A DNA stretch of 64,000 nucleotides from Streptomyces brevispora. GTDB taxonomy: Bacteria > Actinomycetota > Actinomycetes > Streptomycetales > Streptomycetaceae. Each line of letters begins with the position of its first letter. The first letter of the stretch is position 1. Below are positions 8,730 through 17,582 of this stretch, in pieces. Under the pieces are notes generated by a model. The model worked only from the letters and a program-made list of their open reading frames with translations, searched no databases and had not been told where the DNA came from. The position numbers and the translations under genes are program-made. The stretch lies in NCBI RefSeq assembly GCF_007829885.1, contig NZ_VIWW01000002.1, forward strand, positions 496,001-560,000. Direction: 5' to 3'.

Positions 8730-8789
8730 GCACAGCACGAAGGCCCTGGTCGGTGGGGTTCTCCACCGACCAGGGCCTTCGTGCTGTGC
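8730..8789. terminator. Bidirectional hairpin terminator
   Basis: Perfect 27-bp inverted repeat (8730-8756 with 8763-8789) with a 6-nt loop between the convergent CMD-like and 2,3-dehydratase genes. Confidence 0.85.
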
Positions 8790-8838
8790 AACGTGTGTGT
8801 GAGGCCCCCGGAGCCGGAGCTCCGGGGGCCTTCCCGGG

Positions 8839-10221
8839 TCAGGAGGTCCCCGCGCCCGCGGTGGTGAGGACCGCGAGGAGTGTCCGCGCCTGCACGTTCA
8901 CATAACGGCTGTGTCCGGCGAGCCAGTTGAGCTGGCCCGTGCTCACCCAGTGGAAACCGGGCGGCGCCTCCGCCGGCGTCGTCGCCTCGTCGGTCTCGAC
9001 GATCAGATAGCGGCTCTCGGCGTCCAGGAACCGGCCGCCCTCCTCCGAGTGGACCGTCGAGTAGCGGATCCGCTCGGGCGAGGGGTTCAGCATCAGGTCG
9101 AGGAACGCGGGCCGCTGCCCGTCCGGCAGGTGCGCGTAGTTCGACGGCACGCACTGCACGGTCGGCGCGAGCTCCGCGGTGTCGAGGAAGCCGCCCTCCA
9201 CGCGCGCGTGCACCAGGACATGGGGGAGGCCGTCGAACATGCGGTACGCGAAGGCGACCAGGCCGGGACCGACCGGCTCGATGATCGGCTGGGTCCAGCC
9301 GCGGACCTCACGTCCGGCGCCCTTGACGGAGACCGCCACGACCCGGAAGAACCGCTCGTCCTCGCGGCGGATGGAGTGGGTGTCCCGCCGCCAGCCGGAG
9401 ATCTCACGCAACGGCATGCGGCGGGTGCGGACGTCCTGGCGGGCCCGCTCGCCGGTGAACCAGGCGAGCAGTTCGGCGTCGGAGGTCAGCGCGCCGGCCT
9501 CCTCGGCGGCCATCGGGGCGCTCGCCAGGACGGTGCGCGCGTCCATGTTCACCACGTTGTCCAGGCAGAGCAGCTCCACGATCTGGCCGAGGGTCAGCCA
9601 GGCGAAGCCGTCGTGGACCTGGACGGGGACGCCGGCGTCGACCTCCACGATCATGTTCCGGTTGCGCTTTCGGTAGAACCAGGCGCCGTGCTCGGACTGG
9701 AGGACGTCGGTGAGCACCCGGTCCCGGTCGGGCTCCAGGAAGTGCTCCAGGTACTTCACGGCCGCGCCGCCGTGGGCCTTGGTGTAGTTGCTGCGGGTTG
9801 CCTGCACGGTGGGGGAGAGCTGCACCAGGTCGGGGTTGCCGGGCTCCATCTTGGCCTGCATGAGGAAGTGGAGGACCCCGTCGAACTCCTTGGCCAGGAT
9901 GCCCAGGATGCCGATCTCCGGCTGGACTATGATCGGCTGCTGCCACGTGCCGTCCGGCCGGGTGACGTGCAGGCCCTCGACGGTGAAGAACGCCCCGCTG
10001 CTGTGCCGCAGGTCGCCGGTGTCCGGGGCGAAGGACCAGTTGTCGAGCTTGGCGAAGGGGATCCGCCGGATCTCGGTGCCGCAGGTGACCCGGTGGAAGC
10101 CGAGCCAGTCCAGGGTCTCGGCGGTCGTGCGGTGGGCGCCTTGCGGCGTCGCGGCCGAGCGGGCGAGCCGCTCGGTGACCCCGGCGCGCGAGCGCGGCAC
10201 GAGCCGGGTCCGGGTGCTCAT
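8839..10221 (-). CDS. NDP-hexose 2,3-dehydratase
   Basis: Protein of 460 residues built from two homologous halves, as in EvaA, OleV, UrdS and JadO. Each half carries a (K/M)xEPG(N)xxxxQLSPTVQATxSNY-like motif: PTVQATRSNYTKAHGG in the first and PTVQCVPSNYAHLPDGQRP in the second. The enzyme removes the 2-hydroxyl from dTDP-4-keto-6-deoxyglucose and gives the unstable 3,4-diketo sugar that a 3-ketoreductase then reduces. It is the committed step to 2-deoxy sugars, so the attached sugar should be a 2,6-dideoxyhexose. ATG at 10221 overlaps the rmlB stop (10218). The partner 3-ketoreductase is at 54957-55955, 45 kb away. Confidence 0.92.
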   Translation of the reverse strand: MSTRTRLVPRSRAGVTERLARSAATPQGAHRTTAETLDWLGFHRVTCGTEIRRIPFAKLDNWSFAPDTGDLRHSSGAFFTVEGLHVTRPDGTWQQPIIVQPEIGILGILAKEFDGVLHFLMQAKMEPGNPDLVQLSPTVQATRSNYTKAHGGAAVKYLEHFLEPDRDRVLTDVLQSEHGAWFYRKRNRNMIVEVDAGVPVQVHDGFAWLTLGQIVELLCLDNVVNMDARTVLASAPMAAEEAGALTSDAELLAWFTGERARQDVRTRRMPLREISGWRRDTHSIRREDERFFRVVAVSVKGAGREVRGWTQPIIEPVGPGLVAFAYRMFDGLPHVLVHARVEGGFLDTAELAPTVQCVPSNYAHLPDGQRPAFLDLMLNPSPERIRYSTVHSEEGGRFLDAESRYLIVETDEATTPAEAPPGFHWVSTGQLNWLAGHSRYVNVQARTLLAVLTTAGAGTS

Positions 10222-11198
10222 GCCCGGCCCCCGCTCGCCTTGACCGGCTTCCACCACTGCGGGTTGTCCCGGTACCAGGCGACGGTCTCCGAGAGGCCGC
10301 GGTCGAATGAGGTGAGAGGCCGGTGGCCGAGCTCCTCCTCGATCTTGGACTGGTCGAGGGCGTAGCGGCGGTCGTGGCCCTTGCGGTCGGTGACGTGGTC
10401 GATCATGTCGGTTCCCACGCCGCAGAGTTCGGCGAGCCGGTGGGCGAGCGTCAGGTTCGGCACGGCCGATCCGGAGCCGATGTTGTACACCTCACCGGCC
10501 CGGCCGCCGGTCAGGACCCGCTGCACGGCGCGGCAGTGGTCATCGACGTGCAGCCACTCGCGGATCTGCTGCCCGTCCCCGTACACCGGGATGCGGCGTC
10601 CTTCGAGGAGGTTGGTGACCGCGAGCGGAATGAACTTTTCGGGGTGCTGATAAGGCCCGTAATTGTTGGAGCAGCGGGTCACCGAGACGTTCAGCCGGTG
10701 GGTGCGGAAATAGGCGAGCGCGATGAGGTCGGAGGAGGCCTTGGAGGCGGCGTAGGGGGAGTTGGGGAGGAGCGGGGATTCCTCGGTCCACCAACCCTTG
10801 TCGATGGAGCCGTACACCTCGTCCGTGGAGATGTGCACGACCCGCTCGACGTGGACCGCGAGGGCGCACTCCATGACGGCCTGGGTGCCCTCCACATTGG
10901 TGCGGACGAAGTCGGCGCCGCTCTCGATGGAGCGGTCGACATGACTCTCGGCCGCGAAGTGCACCACCGCGTCCTGGCCTTCGAGCACACTGCACAGCAG
11001 GTCACGGTCGAGGATGTTGCCCCGGACGAAGGTGAGCCGCGGGTGCGCGGCGGGGAGGTTCTCCCGGGAGCCGGCGTAGGTGAGCGCGTCGAGGACGGTG
11101 ACGTGCGCGTCCTCGTACCCCGGGTATCCCCCCTCGAGAACGGTCCGTACGTAATGGGAGCCGATGAATCCGGCGCCGCCGGTGACAAGGATTCTCAT
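10218..11198 (-). CDS. rmlB: dTDP-glucose 4,6-dehydratase
   Basis: Protein of 326 residues of the extended short-chain dehydrogenase family. It has the NAD-binding GGAGFIGSH (7-15), the active-site STDEVYG (124-130, with the Thr-Asp-Glu triad that performs dehydration) and YAASK (149-153), followed by SNNYGPYQHPEKFIP. It converts dTDP-glucose, made by the RmlA homologue at 56156-57025, to dTDP-4-keto-6-deoxyglucose. It overlaps the 2,3-dehydratase by 4 bp, so the two form an operon. The ATG at 11198 is chosen because the protein starts with the family-typical MRILVTGGAGFIG. Confidence 0.95.
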   Translation of the reverse strand: MRILVTGGAGFIGSHYVRTVLEGGYPGYEDAHVTVLDALTYAGSRENLPAAHPRLTFVRGNILDRDLLCSVLEGQDAVVHFAAESHVDRSIESGADFVRTNVEGTQAVMECALAVHVERVVHISTDEVYGSIDKGWWTEESPLLPNSPYAASKASSDLIALAYFRTHRLNVSVTRCSNNYGPYQHPEKFIPLAVTNLLEGRRIPVYGDGQQIREWLHVDDHCRAVQRVLTGGRAGEVYNIGSGSAVPNLTLAHRLAELCGVGTDMIDHVTDRKGHDRRYALDQSKIEEELGHRPLTSFDRGLSETVAWYRDNPQWWKPVKASGGRA

Positions 11199-11314
11199 GA
11201 GACCACATCGCAGTCGCAATTCCACGGTCGAAACATGTTCCTGTGCCCTTTTCGTTTAAGGGGATGAGGTGCCGTGCAATGCACGCTAAGGAACTGCCCG
11301 GACACGGGCATCTT

Positions 11315-13702
11315 TCAGATTGCCGGTTCAGCCGCTGAACGCCCGACATAGGCCGCCAGGTGTTCACCGGTGAGCGTGGGACGGCCGGCGACGAGCTCGG
11401 CCGGGGTGCCCTCGAAGACGATCCGGCCGCCGTCCTGGCCGGCGCCGGGGCCGACATCGACGATCCAGTCGGCGTGCGCCATCACGGCCTGGTGGTGCTC
11501 GACGACGATGACGGACTTGCCGGCGTCCACGAGCCGGTCCAGGAGCCGCAGCAGCTTGTCCACGTCGGCGAGGTGGAGCCCGGAGGTCGGCTCGTCCAGG
11601 ACGATCACCCCGCCCTTCCCGCCCAGGTGCGCGGCGAGCTTCAGCCGCTGCCGCTCACCGCCGGAGAGAGTGGTGAGCGGCCGGCCGATGGAGAGGTGGC
11701 CCAGGCCCACGTCGAAGAGGCGCTGCAGGACGCGGTGGGCGGCGGGGACGCGGGTGTCGCCCGCGCCGAAGAACTCCAGGGCCTCGTGGACCGGCATCGC
11801 GAGGACCTCGCTGATGTCGAGGCCGCCGAAGAGGTGCTCCAGGACGGACCCGTCGAAGCGCCGCCCCTCGCAGTCCTCGCAGGTCGTGGCGGTTTCGGCC
11901 ATCATCGCGAGAGTGGTGTGGAGAACACCGATGCCGTCGCAGGTGGGGCAGGCACCCTCGGAGTTGGCGCTGAAGAGCCCCGGCCGCACACCGTTGGCCT
12001 TGGCGAAAGCCGTACGGATCGGGTCGAGGAGACCGGTGTACGTGGCGGGGTTGCTGCGCCGGGAGCCCTTGATCGGCGACTGGTCGACGGCCACCACACC
12101 CTCCCGGCGCGCCACCGAGCCGTGGACGAGGGAGCTCTTGCCGGAGCCGGCGACACCGGTGACCACGCAGAGCACGCCGAGCGGCAGGTCGACGTCGACG
12201 TCGCGGAGGTTGTGGGCCGAGGCGCCGCGGATCTCCAGGTGCCCCGCCGGCTTCCGTACGGCCTCCTTCAGCCGGGCCCGGTCGCCGAGCCGGCGGCCGG
12301 TCGGGGTGTCGCTCGCGCGGAGCCCGTCGAGCGTGCCCTCGTACAGCACCCGGCCGCCCTCGGCGCCGGCGCCGGGGCCGAGGTCGACGACGTGGTCGGC
12401 GATGGCGATGGCCTCCGGCTTGTGCTCGACGACGAGAACGGTGTTGCCCTTGTCGCGCAGCCGCAGCAGCAGCCCGTTCATGCCGTCGATGTCGTGCGGG
12501 TGCAGACCGGTGGTCGGCTCGTCGAAGACGTACGTGGTGTCGGTGAGCGCGGAGCCGAGGTGGCGGATCATCTTCACGCGCTGGCCCTCACCGCCCGACA
12601 GGGTGCCGGCGGTCCGCTCCAGGGAGAGGTAGCCGAGCCCGATCTCCACCAGCGACTGCAGGGTGTGCAGGAGAGAGGCGAGCAGCGGCGCCACCGGGGG
12701 CTCGTCCAGGCCGCGCACCCAGGAGACGAGGTCCCTGATCTCCATCGCGCAGGCGTCGGCCATCGAGACCCCGTGGATCTTCGATGACCTGGCCTCGGCG
12801 GAGAGCCGGGTACCCGCGCAGTCGGGGCAGGCGGTGAAGGTGACGGCCCGGTCGACGAAGGCCCGGACGTGCGGCTGGAGCGACTCCCGGTCCTTGGACA
12901 GCATCGACTTGCGGATCTTCGGGAGGAGGCCCTCGTAGGTGAGGTTGACCCCGTCGACCTTCACCTTGCGGGGATCGCCGTGGAGGAACTCGCGCATCTC
13001 CCGTTCGGAGAAGTCACGGATGGGCTTGCGCGGGTCGAGGACACCGGACTCGGCGTAGACGCGGGTGGTCCAGAAGCTGTCCTGCTTCCAGCCGGGGATC
13101 GTGAACGCGCCGTCGCCGATCGCGCGCGTGTCGTCGTACAGCTGGGTGAGGTCGACGTCGGAGACGGTGCCGCGGCCTTCGCAGCGCGGGCACATCCCGC
13201 CGTGGTAGACGGCCCTGCGGACGACGATCCGCTTGCCGCCGGCCTTGTCGACGTTCATCGTGCCGCTCGCCGTGCGGCGCGGGACGTTGAAGGCGAAGGC
13301 GCTGGGCGGGCCGATACGGGGGGTGCCGAGCCGGCTGAAGAGGATGCGCAGCATGGCGTTGGCGTCGGTGGCGGTGCCGACGGTGGAGCGGGGATCGGAG
13401 CCCAGGCGCCGCTGGTCGACGACGATCGCGGCGGTCAGCCCTTCGAGGACGTCGACCTCGGGGCGGGACAGCGTCGGCATGAAGCCCCGGACGAAGGCGC
13501 TGTACGTCTCGTCCACCAGCCGCCGCGACTCGGCGGCGATCGTGCCGAACACCAGGGAGCTCTTGCCGGAGCCGGAGACCCCGGTGAAGACCGTCAGCCG
13601 GTGCTTGGGGATCTCGACGTCGATGTCCTTGAGGTTGTTCACCCGCGCGCCGTGCACCCGGATCCGGTCGTGGCGGCGGACGGGGGCGGGTTCCTGGCTC
13701 AT
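11315..13702 (-). CDS. UvrA-like ABC ATPase, probable self-resistance protein (DrrC-like)
   Basis: Protein of 795 residues with two UvrA-type ABC modules. First Walker A GVSGSGKSS (about 41-49), zinc-motif cysteines CPRCEGRG and CPDCAG, a UvrA-style signature LSGGEGQRVK and DEPTTGLH. Second Walker A GVAGSGKSS, cysteines CPTCDG and CEDCEGRR, signature LSGGERQRLK and DEPTSGLH. Bacterial housekeeping UvrA is about 950 residues; this shorter form matches the UvrA-like proteins such as DrrC that accompany DNA-binding antibiotics and are thought to release drug from or repair DNA. That fits a diazofluorene-like DNA-damaging product. It is transcribed away from the VOC gene and lies just downstream of the rmlB promoter region. 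Confidence 0.9.
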   Translation of the reverse strand: MSQEPAPVRRHDRIRVHGARVNNLKDIDVEIPKHRLTVFTGVSGSGKSSLVFGTIAAESRRLVDETYSAFVRGFMPTLSRPEVDVLEGLTAAIVVDQRRLGSDPRSTVGTATDANAMLRILFSRLGTPRIGPPSAFAFNVPRRTASGTMNVDKAGGKRIVVRRAVYHGGMCPRCEGRGTVSDVDLTQLYDDTRAIGDGAFTIPGWKQDSFWTTRVYAESGVLDPRKPIRDFSEREMREFLHGDPRKVKVDGVNLTYEGLLPKIRKSMLSKDRESLQPHVRAFVDRAVTFTACPDCAGTRLSAEARSSKIHGVSMADACAMEIRDLVSWVRGLDEPPVAPLLASLLHTLQSLVEIGLGYLSLERTAGTLSGGEGQRVKMIRHLGSALTDTTYVFDEPTTGLHPHDIDGMNGLLLRLRDKGNTVLVVEHKPEAIAIADHVVDLGPGAGAEGGRVLYEGTLDGLRASDTPTGRRLGDRARLKEAVRKPAGHLEIRGASAHNLRDVDVDLPLGVLCVVTGVAGSGKSSLVHGSVARREGVVAVDQSPIKGSRRSNPATYTGLLDPIRTAFAKANGVRPGLFSANSEGACPTCDGIGVLHTTLAMMAETATTCEDCEGRRFDGSVLEHLFGGLDISEVLAMPVHEALEFFGAGDTRVPAAHRVLQRLFDVGLGHLSIGRPLTTLSGGERQRLKLAAHLGGKGGVIVLDEPTSGLHLADVDKLLRLLDRLVDAGKSVIVVEHHQAVMAHADWIVDVGPGAGQDGGRIVFEGTPAELVAGRPTLTGEHLAAYVGRSAAEPAI

Positions 13703-13801
13703 TGCTCTCCCTCACTGAGGCCTGAGGACCGGGCCGCGGTCGCCCGGCCCGTCCGGCGAGGGTGCTGCGGTCCGCTCGATTCCCGCTCGCATACGACTCG
13801 A

Positions 13802-13830
13802 GCCCCGCTCGGGAGGAAGCCGAGCGGGGC
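13802..13830. terminator. Hairpin terminator after the VOC gene
   Basis: Perfect 11-bp stem (GCCCCGCTCGG with CCGAGCGGGGC) with a 7-nt loop, about 100 bp beyond the stop of the leftward VOC gene and before the uvrA-like start. Confidence 0.7.
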
Positions 13831-13849
13831 CCGAGCGGGAATCCAGCCG

Positions 13850-13904
13850 GACTCGAGCCGGACTCGAGCCGGATTCGAGCCGGACTCGAGCCGGATTCGA
13901 GTGG
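13850..13904. repeat. 11-bp tandem repeat (GACTCGAGCCG, 5 copies)
   Basis: Five head-to-tail units, alternating GACTCGAGCCG and GATTCGAGCCG with the last ending in TGG. Each unit holds a CTCGAG or TTCGAG core. It sits between the VOC stop and the terminator hairpin in non-coding DNA. Confidence 0.85.
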
Positions 13905-13934
13905 AAATCGAGGAGGAATCGAGAGGGTTTTGCC

Positions 13935-14291
13935 TCAGCTGTCCTGGAGCAGCCCGAGAACGTTGCCGTCGACGTCCGTGACGGTGGCGATGAGGCGGCC
14001 GCCACCGACGTCGGCGGCCGGATTCCGGACGACGGCGCCCGCCGCGGTCACCTCCGCGAGCTTCGCCTCGATGTCCGGCACGTGCCAGTACGTGACCGGC
14101 GCGGACATGCCCTGCGTATCGGCACCCGGCACCAGGCCGATGTGCTGACCTGCGATGTCGTAGCCGACGTAGAAGTCGGAGACGGTCTGCGGCTTGATGC
14201 CGAGCAGGGCGGTGTACACGCTCCTGGCCACCACCAGGTCCTTGACGGGATGCAGCACGGTCTTGATTCCCTGGATGGCAGGGTCGGACAT
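13935..14291 (-). CDS. VOC-family (glyoxalase/bleomycin-resistance fold) protein
   Basis: Protein of 118 residues with the two beta-alpha-beta-beta-beta modules of the VOC fold: KTVLHPVKDLVVARSVYTALLG at the start, YVGYDIAGQHIGLVPG in the middle and VTDVDGNVLGLLQDS at the end. Such proteins in antibiotic clusters are either drug-sequestering resistance proteins or cofactor-free enzymes. No metal-ligand glutamate is obvious at the last strand, so binding seems as likely as catalysis. The start at 14291 (MSDPAIQG) has CAGGAG 7 bases upstream; longer frames do not. Confidence 0.75.
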   Translation of the reverse strand: MSDPAIQGIKTVLHPVKDLVVARSVYTALLGIKPQTVSDFYVGYDIAGQHIGLVPGADTQGMSAPVTYWHVPDIEAKLAEVTAAGAVVRNPAADVGGGRLIATVTDVDGNVLGLLQDS

Positions 14292-14454
14292 GATCACTCC
14301 TGAGGTCGGGATCTCGAATTGCATGCTAGGGAAATCCGCCGACTCCGCGCTTCTTCGATCACGCTCACCTTCAGTGAGATTCCAGCCAGCGTTGACCGGA
14401 AATAGAGGTCCCGTTGTCAGGCTGCGAGCGCGTTGTATTCAGAAGGGGAACCAC

Positions 14455-15993
14455 GTGAAGAAGCTCGCATTGGTCACCACCGTCATCGTGACCGGTCTGG
14501 TGGGCCCGACCCTCACCCCGGTCGCGGCGGAGGCCGCCGTCACGCCGGCCGCCGGCACCATCGCATGGGCTCCGTGTCCGGAGAACGACCCGGTCCTCGG
14601 TGCCATGCTCAAGGGCCTGGACTGCGGCACGGTCGAGGTCCCGCTCGACCACAGCAACCCCGCAGGCCAGAAGATCAAGCTCGCGCTGACCCGCGCCGAG
14701 CACACCGTCGCCGCCGCCGACTACAAGGGCGTCGTCATCCTCAACCGCGGCCAGTGGCCCGGCGGCATCGGCCGTGACCTGCCCACGCGCTACGCGCAGG
14801 GCACCACCGGCCTCGCCTCCGACGTCGGCCCCGCCTACGACTGGATCGGCTTCGACCCGCGTGGCGTGGGCGCCAGCGAACCGGCCATCGTCTGCGATCC
14901 CTCCTACATCAACCCCGGCCAGGCCCAGCCGGACCCGGTCCCCAGCTCGCAGGCCACCGAGCAGGCCTGGGTCAACCGCGCCAAGGCGTACGCCGAGAGC
15001 TGCGGCCGGCAGTACGGCGACGTACTCAAGCACCTGACCACCAAGGACGCCGCGCGCGACCTGGAACAGATGCGCATCGCCCTCGGCCAGGAGAAGATCA
15101 CCTTCTTCGGCACCGACTGGGGCACCTACCTCGGCTCGGTCTACGCCACCCTCTACCCGACCCGGGTCCAGCGGCTGCTCCTGGACAGCGTCGCCAGCCC
15201 GAGCGGCGCCGGCTTCCCCAACCAGTTCAGCAAGAACTTCACGTCCGAGCAGAACGCCGACCGGTTCTTCGCCTGGATCGCCGAGTACGACGGCGTCTAC
15301 CACCTGGGCACGACCGCCGCCCAGGTCGAGGCCAAGTACTACGAGGGCCGGAACAAGCTCCGCGCCGCGCCCGTCGACGGCAAGATAGGCCCGGCCGAGT
15401 GGGCCGACGTCTTCGAGCCGGTCGTCTACCGGCACTGGACCTGGCTGAACCGCGCGAAGATCCTCTCCGACTTCGTCGTCAAGAACGACCCGGCGTCACT
15501 GAAGGCGAACTACTCGGACCCGGGCTTCCCGCACCAGAACCGCCACACCATGACCAACGCGGTCAACTGCACCGACGGCCCCTGGCCGAAGGGCTGGAGC
15601 TCCTACAGTGCGGCCTACTCGGCCCAGTACGCCCTCGGCGCCAAGTTCCTGACCTGGACCAACGCCTGGTACACCGCACCCTGCGCCTTCTGGCCGGTGC
15701 CGTCCCAGACACCCGTGCAGGTCGGCAGCAACGTGGAAGTCCTCATCGTCCAGCCGCAGTTCGACTCCGCGCACGGACTCCTCGGCGCCTACGAGACACA
15801 CGCGCGCTTCCCGGACTCCCGGCTCATCCTGGAGCAGGGCGGCCACAGCGTCGGCGCGTCCCTCTCCGCGAACAACAACACCTGCCTGAACACCTACGTC
15901 AGCAACTTCCTGCGGGACGGCACCCGGCCGTCCGCCGCGTGGGGCGCCGACGCGACCTGCCAGGCGGCCCCGGACCCGGTACCCACCGCCTGA
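14455..15993 (+). CDS. Secreted alpha/beta-hydrolase with Asp in the nucleophile elbow (epoxide-hydrolase-like)
   Basis: Protein of 512 residues. Residues 1-28 are a signal peptide (KK, a hydrophobic core, then VAAEAA), so it is exported. The body resembles Streptomyces tripeptidyl aminopeptidases of the SlpD/TAP family, with FDPRGVGASEP (about 133-143) and a C-terminal lid and alpha/beta core. Those peptidases have GYSYGTYLG at the nucleophile; this protein has GTDWGTYLG, with Asp221 in the serine position. That is the elbow of epoxide hydrolases and haloalkane dehalogenases (GxDWG). The acid (QPQFDSAHG) and His (GGHSVG) regions remain. An extracellular epoxide- or ester-opening detoxification of the product is a reasonable inference. 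GTG 14455 follows AGAAGGGGAA. The usual NPGGPGGSG oxyanion loop is also changed (NRGQWPGGIG). Confidence 0.8.
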   Translation: MKKLALVTTVIVTGLVGPTLTPVAAEAAVTPAAGTIAWAPCPENDPVLGAMLKGLDCGTVEVPLDHSNPAGQKIKLALTRAEHTVAAADYKGVVILNRGQWPGGIGRDLPTRYAQGTTGLASDVGPAYDWIGFDPRGVGASEPAIVCDPSYINPGQAQPDPVPSSQATEQAWVNRAKAYAESCGRQYGDVLKHLTTKDAARDLEQMRIALGQEKITFFGTDWGTYLGSVYATLYPTRVQRLLLDSVASPSGAGFPNQFSKNFTSEQNADRFFAWIAEYDGVYHLGTTAAQVEAKYYEGRNKLRAAPVDGKIGPAEWADVFEPVVYRHWTWLNRAKILSDFVVKNDPASLKANYSDPGFPHQNRHTMTNAVNCTDGPWPKGWSSYSAAYSAQYALGAKFLTWTNAWYTAPCAFWPVPSQTPVQVGSNVEVLIVQPQFDSAHGLLGAYETHARFPDSRLILEQGGHSVGASLSANNNTCLNTYVSNFLRDGTRPSAAWGADATCQAAPDPVPTA

Positions 15994-16079
15994 CCGCAAC
16001 TCCGGCCGGGCAGCGGGCCCGGGGGAGCGGGCCCGGCCCCCGCCGGCTCACCATCCGGGTGCCCGGCCCAGGGCACACC

Positions 16080-16112
16080 GCGGGCCCCGCACGAGCAAGG
16101 TGCGGGGCCCGC
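16080..16112. terminator. Bidirectional hairpin terminator
   Basis: Perfect 13-bp stem (GCGGGCCCCGCAC with GTGCGGGGCCCGC) and 7-nt loop between the convergent hydrolase and glycosyltransferase genes. Confidence 0.8.
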
Positions 16113-16167
16113 TTCCGGCGGGAGCACCGCCGCCCACCGGGGCGCCGGGGCCGCCGCGCCACGGCCC

Positions 16168-17514
16168 TCAGCGCGCGGCGACCCCGGCACCCCGGTGGGC
16201 CACCGCCCGATGCGCCAGGACCAGCCCCTCCAGGGTGCGCACCACCTCGTTCGGCGCCGGCATCGCAAGGACCTCCCGCCGCAGCCGCTGCGCGTTGGCC
16301 CGGAGCGTCCCGTCCTCCAGAAGCCGCAGCAGCGCCTCACGTACTGCGGGACCGTCGACGTCCGAGGGCTTCATGGAGAGCCCCGCGCCCGTCCGTTCGA
16401 GGCACTGCAGCTTCAGCGGCACGTCGAACGCCCGGCTGACGAGCAACTGCGGCACCCCGTAGCGCAGCGCGCAGCCGAACGACCAGGTCCCGCCGTGGTG
16501 CACCATCGCCGAGCAGCCCGGCAGCACCTCCGAGAGCGGCACCGACTCCACGAGACGGGTGTTGGCCGGGACACGGCTCAACTCCTCCTGGGCCTGCCGG
16601 GGCAGCGTGAGGACCAGCTCGATGTCCAGGTCGCCCACGGAGTCCAGAATCTCCTGGATGCGCCCGGCCGGCAGCAGATGGCGCACCGGCCCGTCGTTGA
16701 CGTGGTCGCCGAACGTCATCAGGACACGGGGCGCGCGCGGCGGCTCCGCGAGCCAACGGGGCACGACATTGGTCCCGTTGTAGGGGACGAACTGCATGGG
16801 AAGCGTCGTCGGCCGCGGATCGGGCCGGAAGGCGGCGGGGAGCGGGTCGATCGTGAACTGCCCGTTCACCAGGTCCTCGCAGAACACGCCGCCGTACTTC
16901 TCCACCCAGCCCGTCAGCCACTCCTGGAGCCCGTCGGCCCGGTCGTCCGCGGGCTGCAGCGCCTTGGCGTGCAGGAAGTCCTCCCGCATCCGGGTGTAGA
17001 CGTCGACCGAGTACAGGACCCGGACGTGGGCCGCACCCACGGCGGCGGCGGCGACCGCGCCGGCGAAGGCCTTGGCACCCCACAGCACCAGGTCGGGCCG
17101 CCACTCCAGGGCCAGTTCGACCACGTCCTCCATCATGGAGTCGTTCGACCGGCGGGCCTGCGGCAGCACCAGGTCCTCGAAGACCCGCGTGGCCTGCTCC
17201 CAGCCCAGCCGCTCGCGCCCGGGCCGTACGTCGAAGAGCGGATCGAGGCCCCCCGCCCCGGCCGCCCCGCCACCCGGCACCGGCGGGGCGGCCCCCCGCT
17301 CCCGCTGCTGGCGCCGGTCGCCGGCCTCCCGCTCCCGCCCGCTCTCGCCGGGTCCCACACCCACGCCCAGGAGACCGGCGCCGGTCACGGCGTCGAGGAG
17401 GTCGGGCCACCCGGCCACCCGCACCTCGTGCCCTGCGGTCTGCAGGGACCAGGCGAGCGGCACCAGGTTGAAGACATGGGTCTTCCACGGGAACGGGACA
17501 ATGAGAACGCGCAC
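16168..17514 (-). CDS. Glycosyltransferase of the EryCIII/DesVII (GT1) type
   Basis: Protein of 448 residues with a GT-B fold. The N terminus VRVLIVPFPWKTHVFNLVPL is typical of actinomycete antibiotic glycosyltransferases, and the nucleotide-sugar binding region reads HHGGTWSFGCALRYGVPQLL (about 340-360). A Gly/Ala/Arg-rich insertion (about 60-105) is unusual. The sequence class often needs a P450-like partner protein (EryCII/DesVIII), but none is present here. GTG 17514 is chosen because GAAGGA lies just upstream and the protein then begins at the first beta strand. It follows the MFS gene in the same operon (68-bp gap), suggesting coupled glycosylation and export. Confidence 0.88.
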   Translation of the reverse strand: MRVLIVPFPWKTHVFNLVPLAWSLQTAGHEVRVAGWPDLLDAVTGAGLLGVGVGPGESGREREAGDRRQQRERGAAPPVPGGGAAGAGGLDPLFDVRPGRERLGWEQATRVFEDLVLPQARRSNDSMMEDVVELALEWRPDLVLWGAKAFAGAVAAAAVGAAHVRVLYSVDVYTRMREDFLHAKALQPADDRADGLQEWLTGWVEKYGGVFCEDLVNGQFTIDPLPAAFRPDPRPTTLPMQFVPYNGTNVVPRWLAEPPRAPRVLMTFGDHVNDGPVRHLLPAGRIQEILDSVGDLDIELVLTLPRQAQEELSRVPANTRLVESVPLSEVLPGCSAMVHHGGTWSFGCALRYGVPQLLVSRAFDVPLKLQCLERTGAGLSMKPSDVDGPAVREALLRLLEDGTLRANAQRLRREVLAMPAPNEVVRTLEGLVLAHRAVAHRGAGVAAR

Positions 17515-17582
17515 GACGCGATTCCTTCGGTCAGGGGAAGCGGGACGGACGAACGCCCCGCAGGCCGGCCCTGCCAGTCTGG

